A stretch of 46,951 nucleotides of DNA from Prevotella sp. (GCA_020026195.1 JAHHQW010000013.1:1-46951); one strand, 5' to 3'. Numbered from the stretch's first letter, positions 33,525-42,901 are shown. Notes: generated from the letters alone by a model not told the origin. Translations and numbers: made by a program.

Positions 33525-35323
33525 TAACCAGATCGGAAAAAGGCACCTACATAGTTTCTGCCGACGAACTGAACATCAGCACGATAAACAGAAATGAAGC
33601 AAGCAGTACATGTCCGTTGTGCCGTGAGCATCGCGGTCATCCTAACGACCACAGTCTTAAGGTAAATGTCACCACAGGCGAGGGATACTGCCATCATTGC
33701 CATGAGAGTGTGTTTGTTCCCGACTATGCCGAAAAGCTGAAAACCATGAGACTTCCGGCAGCGCCTGTACGCGAGAGAAGCATCACCGAAGGGCTGACGC
33801 CGCTCGACGACGTATGCCGTGACTATCTGGAAAAACGCAATCTCAGTCCGGAGGTGGCGGTAAATGCAGGGGTAGGCAGCATCGTGATGCACGGCGTTCA
33901 TTATCTGGCATTCCCTTTCATGGAGAATAGCGTTGCGGTAAACATACAGTACAAGCGTGCCGATGGCGAGAAGAAAGAGTTTAAGTTTGTGCCCGGAGGA
34001 AAGATTATCCCATGGAACATAAACTGTCTGACAAACGGCAATGGCAAATCGCCGCTGTACATCACCGAAGGAATGATGGATGCACTGGCACTTATACAGA
34101 GCGGTTACGAAAATGTAGTCAGTGTTCCCAACGGTGCCGGCAGTAAAATGACGGTGTTCGATGATTACCGACAGCTGATAAAGCATAATTTTACGCACAT
34201 AGTATTTGCCGGTGACAACGACAAGGTGGGAGAAGAACTGCGCGACAAGGTGAAGAAATATTTTGATGATATGGATGTCAGCGTGGTGACATGGCAGTGG
34301 GCCGATAACAGATGTAAGGATGCCAATGATATGCTCGTATGTGGAGGTACGGATGCCGTGGCATTCAGCATAAACAATGCACGGTACGACGACTGCGGTT
34401 ATTTTGATGTCATGGAGAGCGATGATGATGAGATGATGCAGGTGTATGAAGACGGTGTTCCCGATGGCAGGGGCATAGGACTGAAAGGTGTGGATAACAT
34501 AATAAAGTATCTTCCCGGATACATGTATCTCTTTTCGGGATTTCCCGGAGCTGGAAAAAGCTCTTTCATCAATTATGTTACCATGCGCCTTCTTAAACTG
34601 TATGGCTGGCGCTCGCTGTATTTCACACCCGAAAAACTGCCGAAGAAGAACCACAGGATAGAACTTGTTTCTGTCGTTACGGGCAAAAAGTTTGATAAGA
34701 ACGAACTGCGCAGAGACGAGTTGCAGATAGCCATGAACTATCTGTCGGGCAATGTTATTCAGATGAGAGAAGACATCAGCAGGGACATCGACGTGATACT
34801 TCATGCTGCCGAGCTCGCAATACGACGCTATGGCATAAAGGTCATGGTAATCGATCCGTTTCTGTACATCGACATAAAGAACCTCGGCGGACTGTCGGAA
34901 ACGACGAAAATATCGCAGATGCTGTGTAAGATACGTATGTTTGCACAGTATCACGACATAGTGATGATAGTAGTTGCACATCCTCGTAAGCCAAACTTAA
35001 ATGCCGAACGTCCTCGTCTGTCTGAAATGATGTACGAGGTAGCAGGCTCGTCTGGTTTCTTCAACTTCTGCGACGTTGGTGTTATGCTGGAGCGTGTAAG
35101 TGAAAAGAACAATATACTTAAAGTGCAGTGCGGTAAGTCGCGTTTCTCTTATCTCGGCAAAGTAGGAGAGACCACGCTGATGTACAATCCCGTCAACGGC
35201 CGTTATGCCGACTGTACCGCCTACGGCATGGTGTCAGCCCCCGATTACAGTAACTGGTCGGAAAAAATAAAGTTCTATGACCGTGGCAATGTAAGTGATT
35301 ACGTGTGCAACAAACCGTTTTAA
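33521..35323 (+). CDS. Primase-helicase (T7 gp4-like: zinc finger, Toprim, RecA-like ATPase)
   Basis: A 600-residue fusion. A zinc finger (Cys31, Cys34, Cys57, Cys60) is followed by a Toprim domain with Glu183 in ITEGMMDAL, GDNDKVG (Asp232, Asp234) and KDANDML (266-272). Then comes a DnaB-type RecA fold with Walker A GFPGAGKSS (340-348), MVIDPFLYID as Walker B, and IVMIVVAHPRKP. The combination of primase and replicative helicase in one chain is typical of T7-like phages, some plasmids and organelle Twinkle. It overlaps the DUF4373-like gene by 4 bases, so the two form a replication operon. GC is higher than in neighbouring intergenic DNA, and no other phage gene follows. It is a complete, apparently intact gene. 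Confidence 0.9.
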   Translation: MITRSEKGTYIVSADELNISTINRNEASSTCPLCREHRGHPNDHSLKVNVTTGEGYCHHCHESVFVPDYAEKLKTMRLPAAPVRERSITEGLTPLDDVCRDYLEKRNLSPEVAVNAGVGSIVMHGVHYLAFPFMENSVAVNIQYKRADGEKKEFKFVPGGKIIPWNINCLTNGNGKSPLYITEGMMDALALIQSGYENVVSVPNGAGSKMTVFDDYRQLIKHNFTHIVFAGDNDKVGEELRDKVKKYFDDMDVSVVTWQWADNRCKDANDMLVCGGTDAVAFSINNARYDDCGYFDVMESDDDEMMQVYEDGVPDGRGIGLKGVDNIIKYLPGYMYLFSGFPGAGKSSFINYVTMRLLKLYGWRSLYFTPEKLPKKNHRIELVSVVTGKKFDKNELRRDELQIAMNYLSGNVIQMREDISRDIDVILHAAELAIRRYGIKVMVIDPFLYIDIKNLGGLSETTKISQMLCKIRMFAQYHDIVMIVVAHPRKPNLNAERPRLSEMMYEVAGSSGFFNFCDVGVMLERVSEKNNILKVQCGKSRFSYLGKVGETTLMYNPVNGRYADCTAYGMVSAPDYSNWSEKIKFYDRGNVSDYVCNKPF

Positions 35324-35349
35324 GACGTAATGCAGACATAACATAAGAT

Positions 35350-35402
35350 GAAATAAAAAAGAGAGTGCGCCAAAATGTATGTTACATACATTCTGACGCA
35401 CT
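35350..35402. terminator. Long hairpin terminator between primase-helicase and LRR gene
   Basis: The arms 35364-35381 (AGTGCGCCAAAATGTATG) and 35385-35402 are near-perfect complements (18-bp stem, two imperfect positions, 3-base loop). On minus it is followed by CTCTTTTTTATTT, so it mainly ends the LRR transcript. It may also stop the convergent primase-helicase mRNA. Confidence 0.85.
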
Positions 35403-35429
35403 GCTTCATGTTAAGCAAACAGCTTAAAC

Positions 35430-38039
35430 TTACTTAATAACAACTTTCTTTCCATTAACGATGTATATACCCTTTTTTACGGGAGTCTCAGCTTTTCGTC
35501 CTGAAAGGTCATAGATAATGGCATTATCGTAATCAACTGTAATTGATTCTATTCCAACTGTAGTTGAGACTTCAAACATTTCGCTGCGTGAAGCATTTGC
35601 GCCTGTGAGTTCGGGGAATGCATCGTTCTCAACTTTGACGTAAACTTTTCCAAGAGGCTTCTTGAATGTAATAATTCCATTATTCTCTTCGTAGTCGATG
35701 CCTCTTTCAAAGCCGCTGCCGTCTTCTTTCATAACATAGAACGAACTGATGCTTTCGCTCTCGTTTATTCCACGGCACATATACATTGCGCTAAGATCTA
35801 ATGTTCCGCTGTTGTCGTAACTGATAGCAAACGGATTCTGCGGAGCATAGATATACGATGTCATTGTGCTGAGTTCGGGAAGCTCTGCTATTGAGAGATT
35901 ATTATTGCTGCAACAAAGCGTACCTGTGATGTTGTTGTTTACCATAAGTTTTGCAAGCTGGTTCTCTTCTACTTCAATATTGTTTAATTTAGCAGAATTG
36001 CTTAAATCAAGTGTCGTCAGTTTGTTTCTGGCAATCTTCAAGTCCTCGAGTTCTGTCTGTGCTGAGAGATCAACAGATTCTAAGTTGTTGTCGCTAAGAT
36101 ACAGAACTCTGAGATTCTTGTTAGATGAAAGCTCAATGTCGTTTATGCCGCAGCCCATAAGGTCAGCCTCTTCGATAGCAGGGTAGTACGACATATTAAG
36201 AACAGATGCTATATTACTGTTACGAGCCTTCAGCTGTTTAAGTGCGGCACAGTTACCGAGTCCTGTTATCTCAAGTCCTTTGCAGTCTGTAATGTTCAGA
36301 TATTCGAGTTTAGAATTATTGCTCAGGTCAAGAACCTTGAGTGAGCCTGCCTTGTCGAGGTTTAAGGTTGTAAGACCGGCAAGTTTTGAGACGTCAATGT
36401 TATTTAGAACATTAGACGGGAGTTCCAGACGTGTGATGGTAGTACATTCTCCGAAGTTTATACTTCGTATTTCCTGCGAAGAAGCACACAGACCTGTAAT
36501 GCTGTTGTCTGCCTGAATCTTAAGAGTGTACGAACCGGCGGCTTCGTTACCGGCGAAATCGCTTATGCTGATTACGGCTTTTCCTAAAACATCATCGGTA
36601 ACGCCTTCTGCCAGAACGTTTGAGTCTGCATCTAAAATCTTAACGTTTGTACCCTGAGGAGCATAAACATCGAAAGTATAATTATTTTTCTTACCAAGAG
36701 TCATTTCGATGCTGTTTGCAGCAACAGGCTTGTCCTGCGGCTCAACGTCAAGCACCCATCCTTTAGCAGCTGCTTTTGCCAATTCGGCATACGGAGCTTC
36801 TGTATTGCCCGACAGATTCAGATGCTGTTTCCAGTCCTTCTCCCAGCTGTACACATAAGCATTGGTGACGTCAGGAAGATTTTCTATCAGATTATTGATA
36901 ACAGCAACGGGAAGATTGTTGTTTGTGAGCATAACACATATAAAATCCTGAGATGTCGGAACGATTATCTGTTCGAGTTTATTGTTGTCGGCTCTGAAGT
37001 CGTGAATATAGGCGAGAGACTTGAGGTCTAAAGATTTTATTTTATTATTGCACAGGTACAGGAAGTTCAGGTTAGTGTTGTTGTCAACGTTTATGCTCTC
37101 TAACAAGTTGCTGTCTGCTGCAAACGATGTTAATGCTTTGTTAGACGAGATGTCGACAGAAGAGAACATGTTATTAGAAATATCTATTGCATGCACGTCC
37201 TTAAGTTTAGAGAAGTCTGCCTGTGTCAGTTTGTTATTCTTTAAAGAAACTGTTGTGATATAATCGTATGTACCGTTAAATGTAACGTCGGTCAGCTCGT
37301 TATCAGAAGCATCGCACATAACAAGACTTTTCATGTTAGAAAGATCTAACTTCTGAATCTTGTTTTTTCTTAGTGTCAGATATTCTAACTTGCTGCAACC
37401 AGAACAATTGATACCGGTGATAAGATTATTGCTTGCATCGTACTGTGTAACAAATGGAGGCAGCGTGAAATCACCGCTGAGCTGATTATTAGAAATATTG
37501 ATAATACCGAGGTTCGAACATTTGCTTAAGTCAATGCTTGTAAGCTTGTTGTTTGAAATTTCAATATTCTCTAACTTCTTTTTCGATCCTATGTTCAGGG
37601 TTTCCAGGTTACAGTTATTCGCTATGAGTGTACTTAACATGGCACATTCGTCTATGTTAAGATTCTGTAGCGGGTTATTAGAAAGCTCCAGCCATAACGG
37701 TTTGTTAGTTAAGAAAGCTTCAGCCTGTGTGAAACCACAGTCGTTAGCAATGATATATGTAACGTCGTCGCCGTAAATCTTTATGTCAGTACCTTTAATA
37801 CCATCAGGCGGATATAATGGGTTATATTCGCCGTAGGCTCCTTTTTCATAACGTTTGCCATGTCCGTCTCCCCAGTCAACCCAAAAATAATCTTCCGAAG
37901 TAAGATACATTTGAATAAACTCTCCGGCTGCTTTGTTTGTCTTTGCAGAAAAAACCGGGTCAACAGGCTGTGTCTGTCCAAATAAAGGCTGTATGCAAAT
38001 AAGTGCATACAACATCGCTAAAAAATAGATTTTTCTCAT
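35430..38039 (-). CDS. Secreted leucine-rich-repeat protein with C-terminal sorting-like tail
   Basis: 869 residues. Signal peptide about 1-21 (MRKIYFLAMLYALICIQPLFG). An N-terminal segment has DYFWVDWGDGHGKRY, as in bacterial LRR surface proteins. Two blocks of about 21-residue LRRs follow (units like LDLSNNSKLEYLNITDCKGL, SVDLSAQTELEDLKIARNKL), separated by a beta-sandwich-like insert (about 440-515, SIEMTLGKKNNYTFDVYAPQ). The last 40 residues (IIYDLSGRKAETPVKKGIYI, NGKKVVIK) match the tail often carried by Prevotella/Porphyromonas type IX-secreted proteins. LRR surface proteins of this group bind host or bacterial partners. It has its own full-consensus promoter and terminator, so it is monocistronic. 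The ligand is unknown. Confidence 0.85.
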   Translation of the reverse strand: MRKIYFLAMLYALICIQPLFGQTQPVDPVFSAKTNKAAGEFIQMYLTSEDYFWVDWGDGHGKRYEKGAYGEYNPLYPPDGIKGTDIKIYGDDVTYIIANDCGFTQAEAFLTNKPLWLELSNNPLQNLNIDECAMLSTLIANNCNLETLNIGSKKKLENIEISNNKLTSIDLSKCSNLGIINISNNQLSGDFTLPPFVTQYDASNNLITGINCSGCSKLEYLTLRKNKIQKLDLSNMKSLVMCDASDNELTDVTFNGTYDYITTVSLKNNKLTQADFSKLKDVHAIDISNNMFSSVDISSNKALTSFAADSNLLESINVDNNTNLNFLYLCNNKIKSLDLKSLAYIHDFRADNNKLEQIIVPTSQDFICVMLTNNNLPVAVINNLIENLPDVTNAYVYSWEKDWKQHLNLSGNTEAPYAELAKAAAKGWVLDVEPQDKPVAANSIEMTLGKKNNYTFDVYAPQGTNVKILDADSNVLAEGVTDDVLGKAVISISDFAGNEAAGSYTLKIQADNSITGLCASSQEIRSINFGECTTITRLELPSNVLNNIDVSKLAGLTTLNLDKAGSLKVLDLSNNSKLEYLNITDCKGLEITGLGNCAALKQLKARNSNIASVLNMSYYPAIEEADLMGCGINDIELSSNKNLRVLYLSDNNLESVDLSAQTELEDLKIARNKLTTLDLSNSAKLNNIEVEENQLAKLMVNNNITGTLCCSNNNLSIAELPELSTMTSYIYAPQNPFAISYDNSGTLDLSAMYMCRGINESESISSFYVMKEDGSGFERGIDYEENNGIITFKKPLGKVYVKVENDAFPELTGANASRSEMFEVSTTVGIESITVDYDNAIIYDLSGRKAETPVKKGIYIVNGKKVVIK

Positions 38040-38124
38040 AGTTTTATGTTTTTAGATTCGTCTATTAAAGTTGCATGTTTAAAATAATACTTAAAAATAT
38101 TAGGCTTAGAGGTATTGTACTGGG

Positions 38125-38155
38125 CAAATATAGGTAATAAAAGGATACGTGCAAA
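38125..38155 (-). promoter_or_regulatory. Promoter of the LRR gene
   Basis: On minus, TTTG (38155-38152), exactly 19 bases, then TATATTTG (38132-38125), a full consensus match. The -7 box is 85 bases from the LRR start codon, leaving a leader of about 80 nt. Confidence 0.8.
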
Positions 38156-38458
38156 TAATAATAAAAGAAAAAGAAAAGAATATAATGATAAATGTGCTTT
38201 TTTTATGTATATATTTTGAAAAAAACATCAAAGTGTAATATCGGTATTACATATAGTATTATAATGGAATAAAAAAAAGACTCGTTTAAACATTGTGTAA
38301 TTTCAGGTGCTGATATGGATATATAAATGTAAGTTGCCTGAACATGGCATGTAATGAAATAATTGTATGTGTTTTTTTGCGTATGATGTATAATGTCTTG
38401 TATTTATAATAGTATGCTGATGTTAGTATTTATATGTCATGCTGTTTTTATCAGTGGT
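38156..38458. other. AT-rich gap between LRR promoter and fimbrial terminator
   Basis: No gene is supported. The only structure noted is the dyad TGTAATA/TATTACA (38234-38251, 4-base loop), which lies about 80 bases upstream of the LRR -33 box and could bind a regulator. The rest is low-complexity A/T. Confidence 0.4.
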
Positions 38459-38501
38459 ATAAAATAAAATTGCGATGTTTACTCAATGTAAACATCGCAA
38501 T
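38459..38501 (-). terminator. Terminator of the fimbrial operon
   Basis: ATTGCGATGTTTAC (38469-38482) and GTAAACATCGCAAT (38488-38501) make a perfect 14-bp stem with a 5-base loop. On minus it is followed by TTTATTTTAT. It lies 76 bases after the last fimbrial gene. Confidence 0.88.
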
Positions 38502-38577
38502 TAAATACATGAAACATTATGATTTCTTATTAAAATATATTATGATGCTTTTTATACTGTTGTCATCAATAAGTGTA

Positions 38578-40683
38578 TCATGGGTGTTTTCGTGTGGCAC
38601 GTACATGAATAACACTGTTACGATCCCAAGGACTTGTACCTGCCCCATAAGAATATTTGTATGCAGTTGTTCCTGGACTTAAGATAGCTGTAGATGTCCA
38701 ATAATCTCCAGACATACTATTCTCCTTCATTGAAGTACTTTCGTTTTGTGCAGGAAGATACCATACCATATCTGCTTTGTTTTCTGTGGTTATGACAGCA
38801 CTATAATATTTTGCAACTCCACCTGTTTGTTGATTTTCTTTAATCAATGTTGTATGCGGGTTCTTTTTTGCACAAGCCTTAGCTGCAAATTCGACTGGAT
38901 TAGCAGGTAATGTCGTAGTAGTTGTTCCTCCCCAAGACTGAATATTTTTTATAACGGCATCGGCTTCGTTGACACCATCAAAGTTATAAATATTCCATGT
39001 GTTTGTAAGACCATCAGTTGGGTCTGAACCAACAGTTAATTTTATTTTGCTTAAATCAAAATTAAGTTTCCATTTTCCCCTCCATGCTGATTGACCGTTT
39101 GATGTTACATATGTCCTATCTCCAAAAAGAATCCATAAACCATGAACAACAACTCCCCATAGACCTCTTGGCATATCAAAAGTAATTTTCGAACTCTCGT
39201 CCCAGTTGAATCCCCAAGGATAATCTTTTTCCTGGATACGTTCTACGCCAAGACCATTGTTCCATGCCGGACAATATTGTTTGAATTTGAATGTTGCCGG
39301 AGTAGCTTTCGGAACATTGGTAGGAGCGATAGACAGCACAATGTCGCGGTCTTTGTCTGTAGCATTTTCCTTTAGAAAAACATACACCTTGACATCTCCT
39401 TGAGAAGTACTTGTCAGCGATGGTGTACCGCAATTATCTTTGAGCCAGTATCCGTCATCAACCAAACCTTGTATTTCAGGAGCTGCAAACTTTCCGCTCT
39501 CGACAAAAGTAACATTTGCATTGTCGTTAGATGTTAAAGTCCAGCTACCTTTAGGAATTCTGTTAGCCTTGATAGTTATAGGATAAATAACATAATGTGC
39601 ATCCTGTATCTCAGGCTGGTTTACAAACTGCAGCTCGTAATCAGGCGAAATAGCAATCTTATAAGTTACGGTTGTAGCTCTCTTCCATTCTCTGTTAGCG
39701 ATAGGTGCGCTCATAACACGTTCGGTTCCAGTTACGTTGTCTTGAAAAACAACTTCAATTTCGGCGTTTGCATGAAGTACCTGTGGCAGCATCATGAATG
39801 TGCCTTCGGGAGTAGTAATGCTTCCGCTTGTCTCGTTTCCTGTAGTTGCTAAGTTTATAGTCTGAGAGAAAGTCTGAGTGTCATTTGTCAGAGTCCATGT
39901 CAGGTTTTTAGCATCTAAAGTACCTTTGCTCTTTACGTTCTTTAAAGCAACGCTCTTTATGGTTCCTTTCTGCATCAAATTACCGATTTCAAAGCGCACG
40001 GCAGTGAACACATGTTTAAAATCCATGGGTACTACCTGGTTGTAATTACCCGACAGCTCAAGTGTAGAAGCTATGGTAATGTCTTTCTGATCGGCTACGT
40101 TTGCAGGAACAGTGTAACCAAGTGTCATACTGTTCGGAGTAGCGGGACGTGTCAGGCCTGGTGCATTGTCGGGAGCCCATGCAAGGAACTGAAGAGAATG
40201 ATTCTTCTCCAGCCAGTAGTAAATGTTATTACTTCTCCATAGCGGACTGCCTGCTGACTTGAATATCTGTTCGTCCATGTAAAACTGACTTACCAGATTG
40301 TTGTCCTTTTTCCAGTATGCCAGTACATGGAATGAATCATAAAAGTTGTCTTTCGTTACCGGAATGGCACGTGTGGCATTTTGTGCTAAAGTAGTATCGG
40401 GTGAATAAATGCCTTCAGAAACATATGTACTGACACAAAGGGTATCCTTTGATTCCTTTGTTCTCAACACAATGTCATTGGAAATGCATTCATTCTCTTC
40501 TTTGTCTGAAATACTTCTTGTATTGTCTGAAGATATACCGAAACAGATATAGTCACTATTCATCTGCTGCTGAATATTATTTTCAAGAATATCTTCGCTG
40601 TCACATGAGAAAAGCATGATACATGATAGCATTGCCATCATACCATTTGTCAGTAAACCCAAATTGTTCCTAAGTTTATTCAT
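38578..40683 (-). CDS. Large fimbrillin-family lipoprotein, probable tip or accessory subunit
   Basis: 701 residues. An N-terminal lipoprotein signal ends in SCIMLFSC. A Mfa-like fimbrillin region follows (about 110-350, with HSLQFLAWAPDNAPGLTRP and a hydrophobic MDFKHVFTAVRFEIGNLMQK). A C-terminal domain has VWYLPAQNESTSMKENSMSG, DYWTSTA and a final VRATRKHP, which resembles domains found at the end of large minor fimbrial proteins. Fimbrillins are exported as lipoproteins, cleaved and polymerised at the outer membrane. The size and last position in the operon suggest a tip adhesin. Which domain binds is unknown. A hairpin separates it from the major fimbrillin. Confidence 0.8.
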   Translation of the reverse strand: MNKLRNNLGLLTNGMMAMLSCIMLFSCDSEDILENNIQQQMNSDYICFGISSDNTRSISDKEENECISNDIVLRTKESKDTLCVSTYVSEGIYSPDTTLAQNATRAIPVTKDNFYDSFHVLAYWKKDNNLVSQFYMDEQIFKSAGSPLWRSNNIYYWLEKNHSLQFLAWAPDNAPGLTRPATPNSMTLGYTVPANVADQKDITIASTLELSGNYNQVVPMDFKHVFTAVRFEIGNLMQKGTIKSVALKNVKSKGTLDAKNLTWTLTNDTQTFSQTINLATTGNETSGSITTPEGTFMMLPQVLHANAEIEVVFQDNVTGTERVMSAPIANREWKRATTVTYKIAISPDYELQFVNQPEIQDAHYVIYPITIKANRIPKGSWTLTSNDNANVTFVESGKFAAPEIQGLVDDGYWLKDNCGTPSLTSTSQGDVKVYVFLKENATDKDRDIVLSIAPTNVPKATPATFKFKQYCPAWNNGLGVERIQEKDYPWGFNWDESSKITFDMPRGLWGVVVHGLWILFGDRTYVTSNGQSAWRGKWKLNFDLSKIKLTVGSDPTDGLTNTWNIYNFDGVNEADAVIKNIQSWGGTTTTTLPANPVEFAAKACAKKNPHTTLIKENQQTGGVAKYYSAVITTENKADMVWYLPAQNESTSMKENSMSGDYWTSTAILSPGTTAYKYSYGAGTSPWDRNSVIHVRATRKHP

Positions 40684-40745
40684 CGTTACTTGTTTTTTAT
40701 TTTTTTATAGACTATATAAAGTCTACGACTTCTTTGTATTAGTGA

Positions 40746-40774
40746 GTGTAAGGGGAACATTCAACCCCTTACAC
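40746..40774 (-). other. Intercistronic stem-loop between the two fimbrillin genes
   Basis: GTGTAAGGGG (40746-40755) and CCCCTTACAC (40765-40774) form a perfect 10-bp stem with a 9-base loop. No T-run follows on the coding (minus) strand, so full termination is unlikely. Such loops can protect the upstream mRNA and make more major subunit than tip protein. Confidence 0.6.
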
Positions 40775-40844
40775 CCTATGCTGAGTTTCTTATTCAGTTA
40801 CATGTTATAAATAATGTCATCAGCATTTTTTTCGGGAATACCGA

Positions 40845-41816
40845 TTACTTAATATCCATGCCGGCTCCAATACCCCAGTCATCAACACCAGTTACAGTGA
40901 ATTCTATAGGATTCAGAGGATTTACAGGGTCGATGTTCTTATCTGTCAGAGTTGCTTCTAAGTTGTAGCTATATCCCATGTTCATGTCAACAGGAATCTC
41001 CAGTGAGTGATTGTATGTCTTCAATGATACGCCATCCTTGAGCAATTCAACACTGAAACTAATAAAATAAGGTGAAGGCTTTACTGCCGGTATCATAAGC
41101 TTCTCTTCGTAGCTGACACCAGTTTCGTTAAATTTGATAGGCATTGCTACGCCGTCTGTGCTTGTACCAACTACAGCGTTACCGAAATTCAGGTGTAATA
41201 TATTATTAATCGGCTGACCCCATGCAATTTGGTTAGCATCAATTGTCAGGTTAGCATCTCGATAAGCATTATTAATCTTTATATCGGTTACCTTTACTTC
41301 GTATCCGTCTATAGCATTTGTGAATGAGAATTTAACCTTTGAAAGCAAGTGGTGGAAGTTCAATCCTACTACTGCAGGTGCATCTCCAGTCATTTGTACG
41401 CCATCAGCGAGAAGCAGGTCTGTGTTACCATTATTTACGAAAGCAACATCCATTGCAACCTGAGCACCGTCAACTCTTTCGTTTGTAACAGTAGCTGCGC
41501 CAGAAGGAGCTAAAGCACCAAATGTGTAGGTGTTTCCTGCAATCCAATACTGCAATGGGCTATATGTCCATGCACCGTTTGCATCGGGTCTTGAAACCTT
41601 AACGCCATCAAAAATCTGACCGTTCTGTGTGAAACCATAAACGTCAAAATCCAAGATGTTTGCCTTTGTAATACTTGGATCAATGTTACGTGTTCCGTTG
41701 TTTACAAATGTTGAGAAACTAATGGCTTTCTGAGGAGCCTGTTCAACTGTTTCGTCATTACTACAGCTAGCCAGCATAGCAGCAGCTGCCAATCCGATAA
41801 AAAATAACTTTTTCAT
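40845..41816 (-). CDS. Fimbrillin family protein, probable major subunit
   Basis: 323 residues. Lipoprotein signal MKKLFFIGLAAAAMLASC (lipobox LASC, Cys18). The fimbrillin/Mfa-like fold is indicated by KAISFSTFVNNGTR, WTYSPLQYWIAGNTYTFGAL, LLLADGVQMTGDAPAVVGLN and FHHLLSKVKFSFTNAI, all characteristic of the FimA/Mfa1 superfamily. The C-terminus EFTVTGVDDWGIGAGMDIK would contain the donor strand. It is preceded by DUF3575 and DUF5119 genes, the standard fimbrial order, with a 44-base gap upstream. Confidence 0.87.
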   Translation of the reverse strand: MKKLFFIGLAAAAMLASCSNDETVEQAPQKAISFSTFVNNGTRNIDPSITKANILDFDVYGFTQNGQIFDGVKVSRPDANGAWTYSPLQYWIAGNTYTFGALAPSGAATVTNERVDGAQVAMDVAFVNNGNTDLLLADGVQMTGDAPAVVGLNFHHLLSKVKFSFTNAIDGYEVKVTDIKINNAYRDANLTIDANQIAWGQPINNILHLNFGNAVVGTSTDGVAMPIKFNETGVSYEEKLMIPAVKPSPYFISFSVELLKDGVSLKTYNHSLEIPVDMNMGYSYNLEATLTDKNIDPVNPLNPIEFTVTGVDDWGIGAGMDIK

Positions 41817-41860
41817 TTTTTCTAAATTTTAAGAATTAGTAATTATTTAATGTTCACTCT

Positions 41861-42895
41861 TTAAAGTGGAATCTCCACATCTTCATATTCACCCCAGTCG
41901 TCTACGTCAACGTCGAATCCGGCTCCACCGGCTTCACCTTCTTCTTTATCAATCTTTATTCCGCTGACGAAGATAATTCCACCCTGAGGTTGTACTGCAA
42001 CCTGGTCTGTTACGTCGAAATTGAATGATTTGATTTTACCATTCTTCAGCATTACTTCCAGATTCAATGCATATTTACCAGGACCTCTTGCATATTGAGG
42101 ATTTGGGTAGTCAGGTATACCGAATGACTGTGTTATTGTTTGAACACCGTTGGGTTTAACCTCACAGTTAAATAATATGGTAGCCTCTTTTTCAGAAGTG
42201 TGTCCGCTGTTAAGATATACGGCGTCTGCCATACCTGCCAAAGCTCCGCGTGCTAAGGCAACATATTCGAGTCCTGCTTCAAATTCGTAGAAAATCAGAT
42301 ATTTGAATACAAGCGGATGCATCATAACCTCCAGACTGTCAATGCCTTTTTTTCTAACAGTAGTATACGACTCTATGTAGTTGCCATACAGCATGTCTGG
42401 CGGATTCACTGTGTTCTCTTTTTCACTTCCTGAAAATTGGTTGCCAATATATGTCGATCGGCTTCGTGTTCGTGTCGTTGCCTTTGCTTTTGCAAATACA
42501 TCGATATTGTCAAACACGATATATTCAGTATCGTTGTTGTAGAACAGCATGTCGTGTGTACCTTCTCGCAGATTGATTATTTCTCCATAAGGCGCAATGT
42601 TGAAAATATTGTTGCCACCTTTTTTCTCAAATGTCTGTACACGTATTCCTTCTGGTATATCGGGATATAACTCGTTGTAAGTTACACCAAACAGATTCTG
42701 CCATTCTGTGTTCTCTTTCCAGTCGGTGCCTTCATTTCTGTACTGCCATTCCTGTTCGTAAGAAATTAATACTGCTGTCTGTGTTTTAGGAGCATGCTCA
42801 TCATGGTTAAAACATAGCTCTTTATGCTCACAGGAAGTAAGCGCCAGTAGCGTCAAGCACGAACCTATCAGTATATTATGGAATCTCTTGCTCAT
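41861..42895 (-). CDS. DUF5119-type lipoprotein of fimbrial operon
   Basis: 344 residues from ATG at 42895 (MSKRFHNILIGSCLTLLALT). I chose this because a strong AGGAGG lies 6 bases before it; ATG at 42934 would overlap the upstream gene. Lipobox LTSC, then the family-typical HKELCFNHDEHA. The last residues (VDVDDWGEYEDVEIPL) resemble the fimbrillin C-terminus VDDWGIG, which hints at a shared donor-strand tail. DUF5119 proteins occur with fimbrillins in Bacteroidales and are thought to be anchor or minor subunits. The family call is from memory. Confidence 0.75.
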   Translation of the reverse strand: MSKRFHNILIGSCLTLLALTSCEHKELCFNHDEHAPKTQTAVLISYEQEWQYRNEGTDWKENTEWQNLFGVTYNELYPDIPEGIRVQTFEKKGGNNIFNIAPYGEIINLREGTHDMLFYNNDTEYIVFDNIDVFAKAKATTRTRSRSTYIGNQFSGSEKENTVNPPDMLYGNYIESYTTVRKKGIDSLEVMMHPLVFKYLIFYEFEAGLEYVALARGALAGMADAVYLNSGHTSEKEATILFNCEVKPNGVQTITQSFGIPDYPNPQYARGPGKYALNLEVMLKNGKIKSFNFDVTDQVAVQPQGGIIFVSGIKIDKEEGEAGGAGFDVDVDDWGEYEDVEIPL

Positions 42896-42901
42896 TTTTC
42901 G

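Noticed and set aside
33404..34981. Long open frame (525 codons) on the minus strand opposite the DUF4373-like 3' end and primase-helicase
   Set aside because: The plus strand there encodes unmistakable zinc-finger, Toprim and Walker motifs. The antisense frame has no recognisable domain and is a by-product of codon bias.
35364..35402. Inverted repeat as an insertion-sequence end
   Set aside because: A single hairpin with 3-base loop and T-run between convergent genes; no transposase. It is a terminator.
38434..38682. 82-codon plus-strand frame overlapping the fimbrial 3' end
   Set aside because: It runs across the fimbrial terminator stem and the antisense of the tip-like gene; no coding signature.
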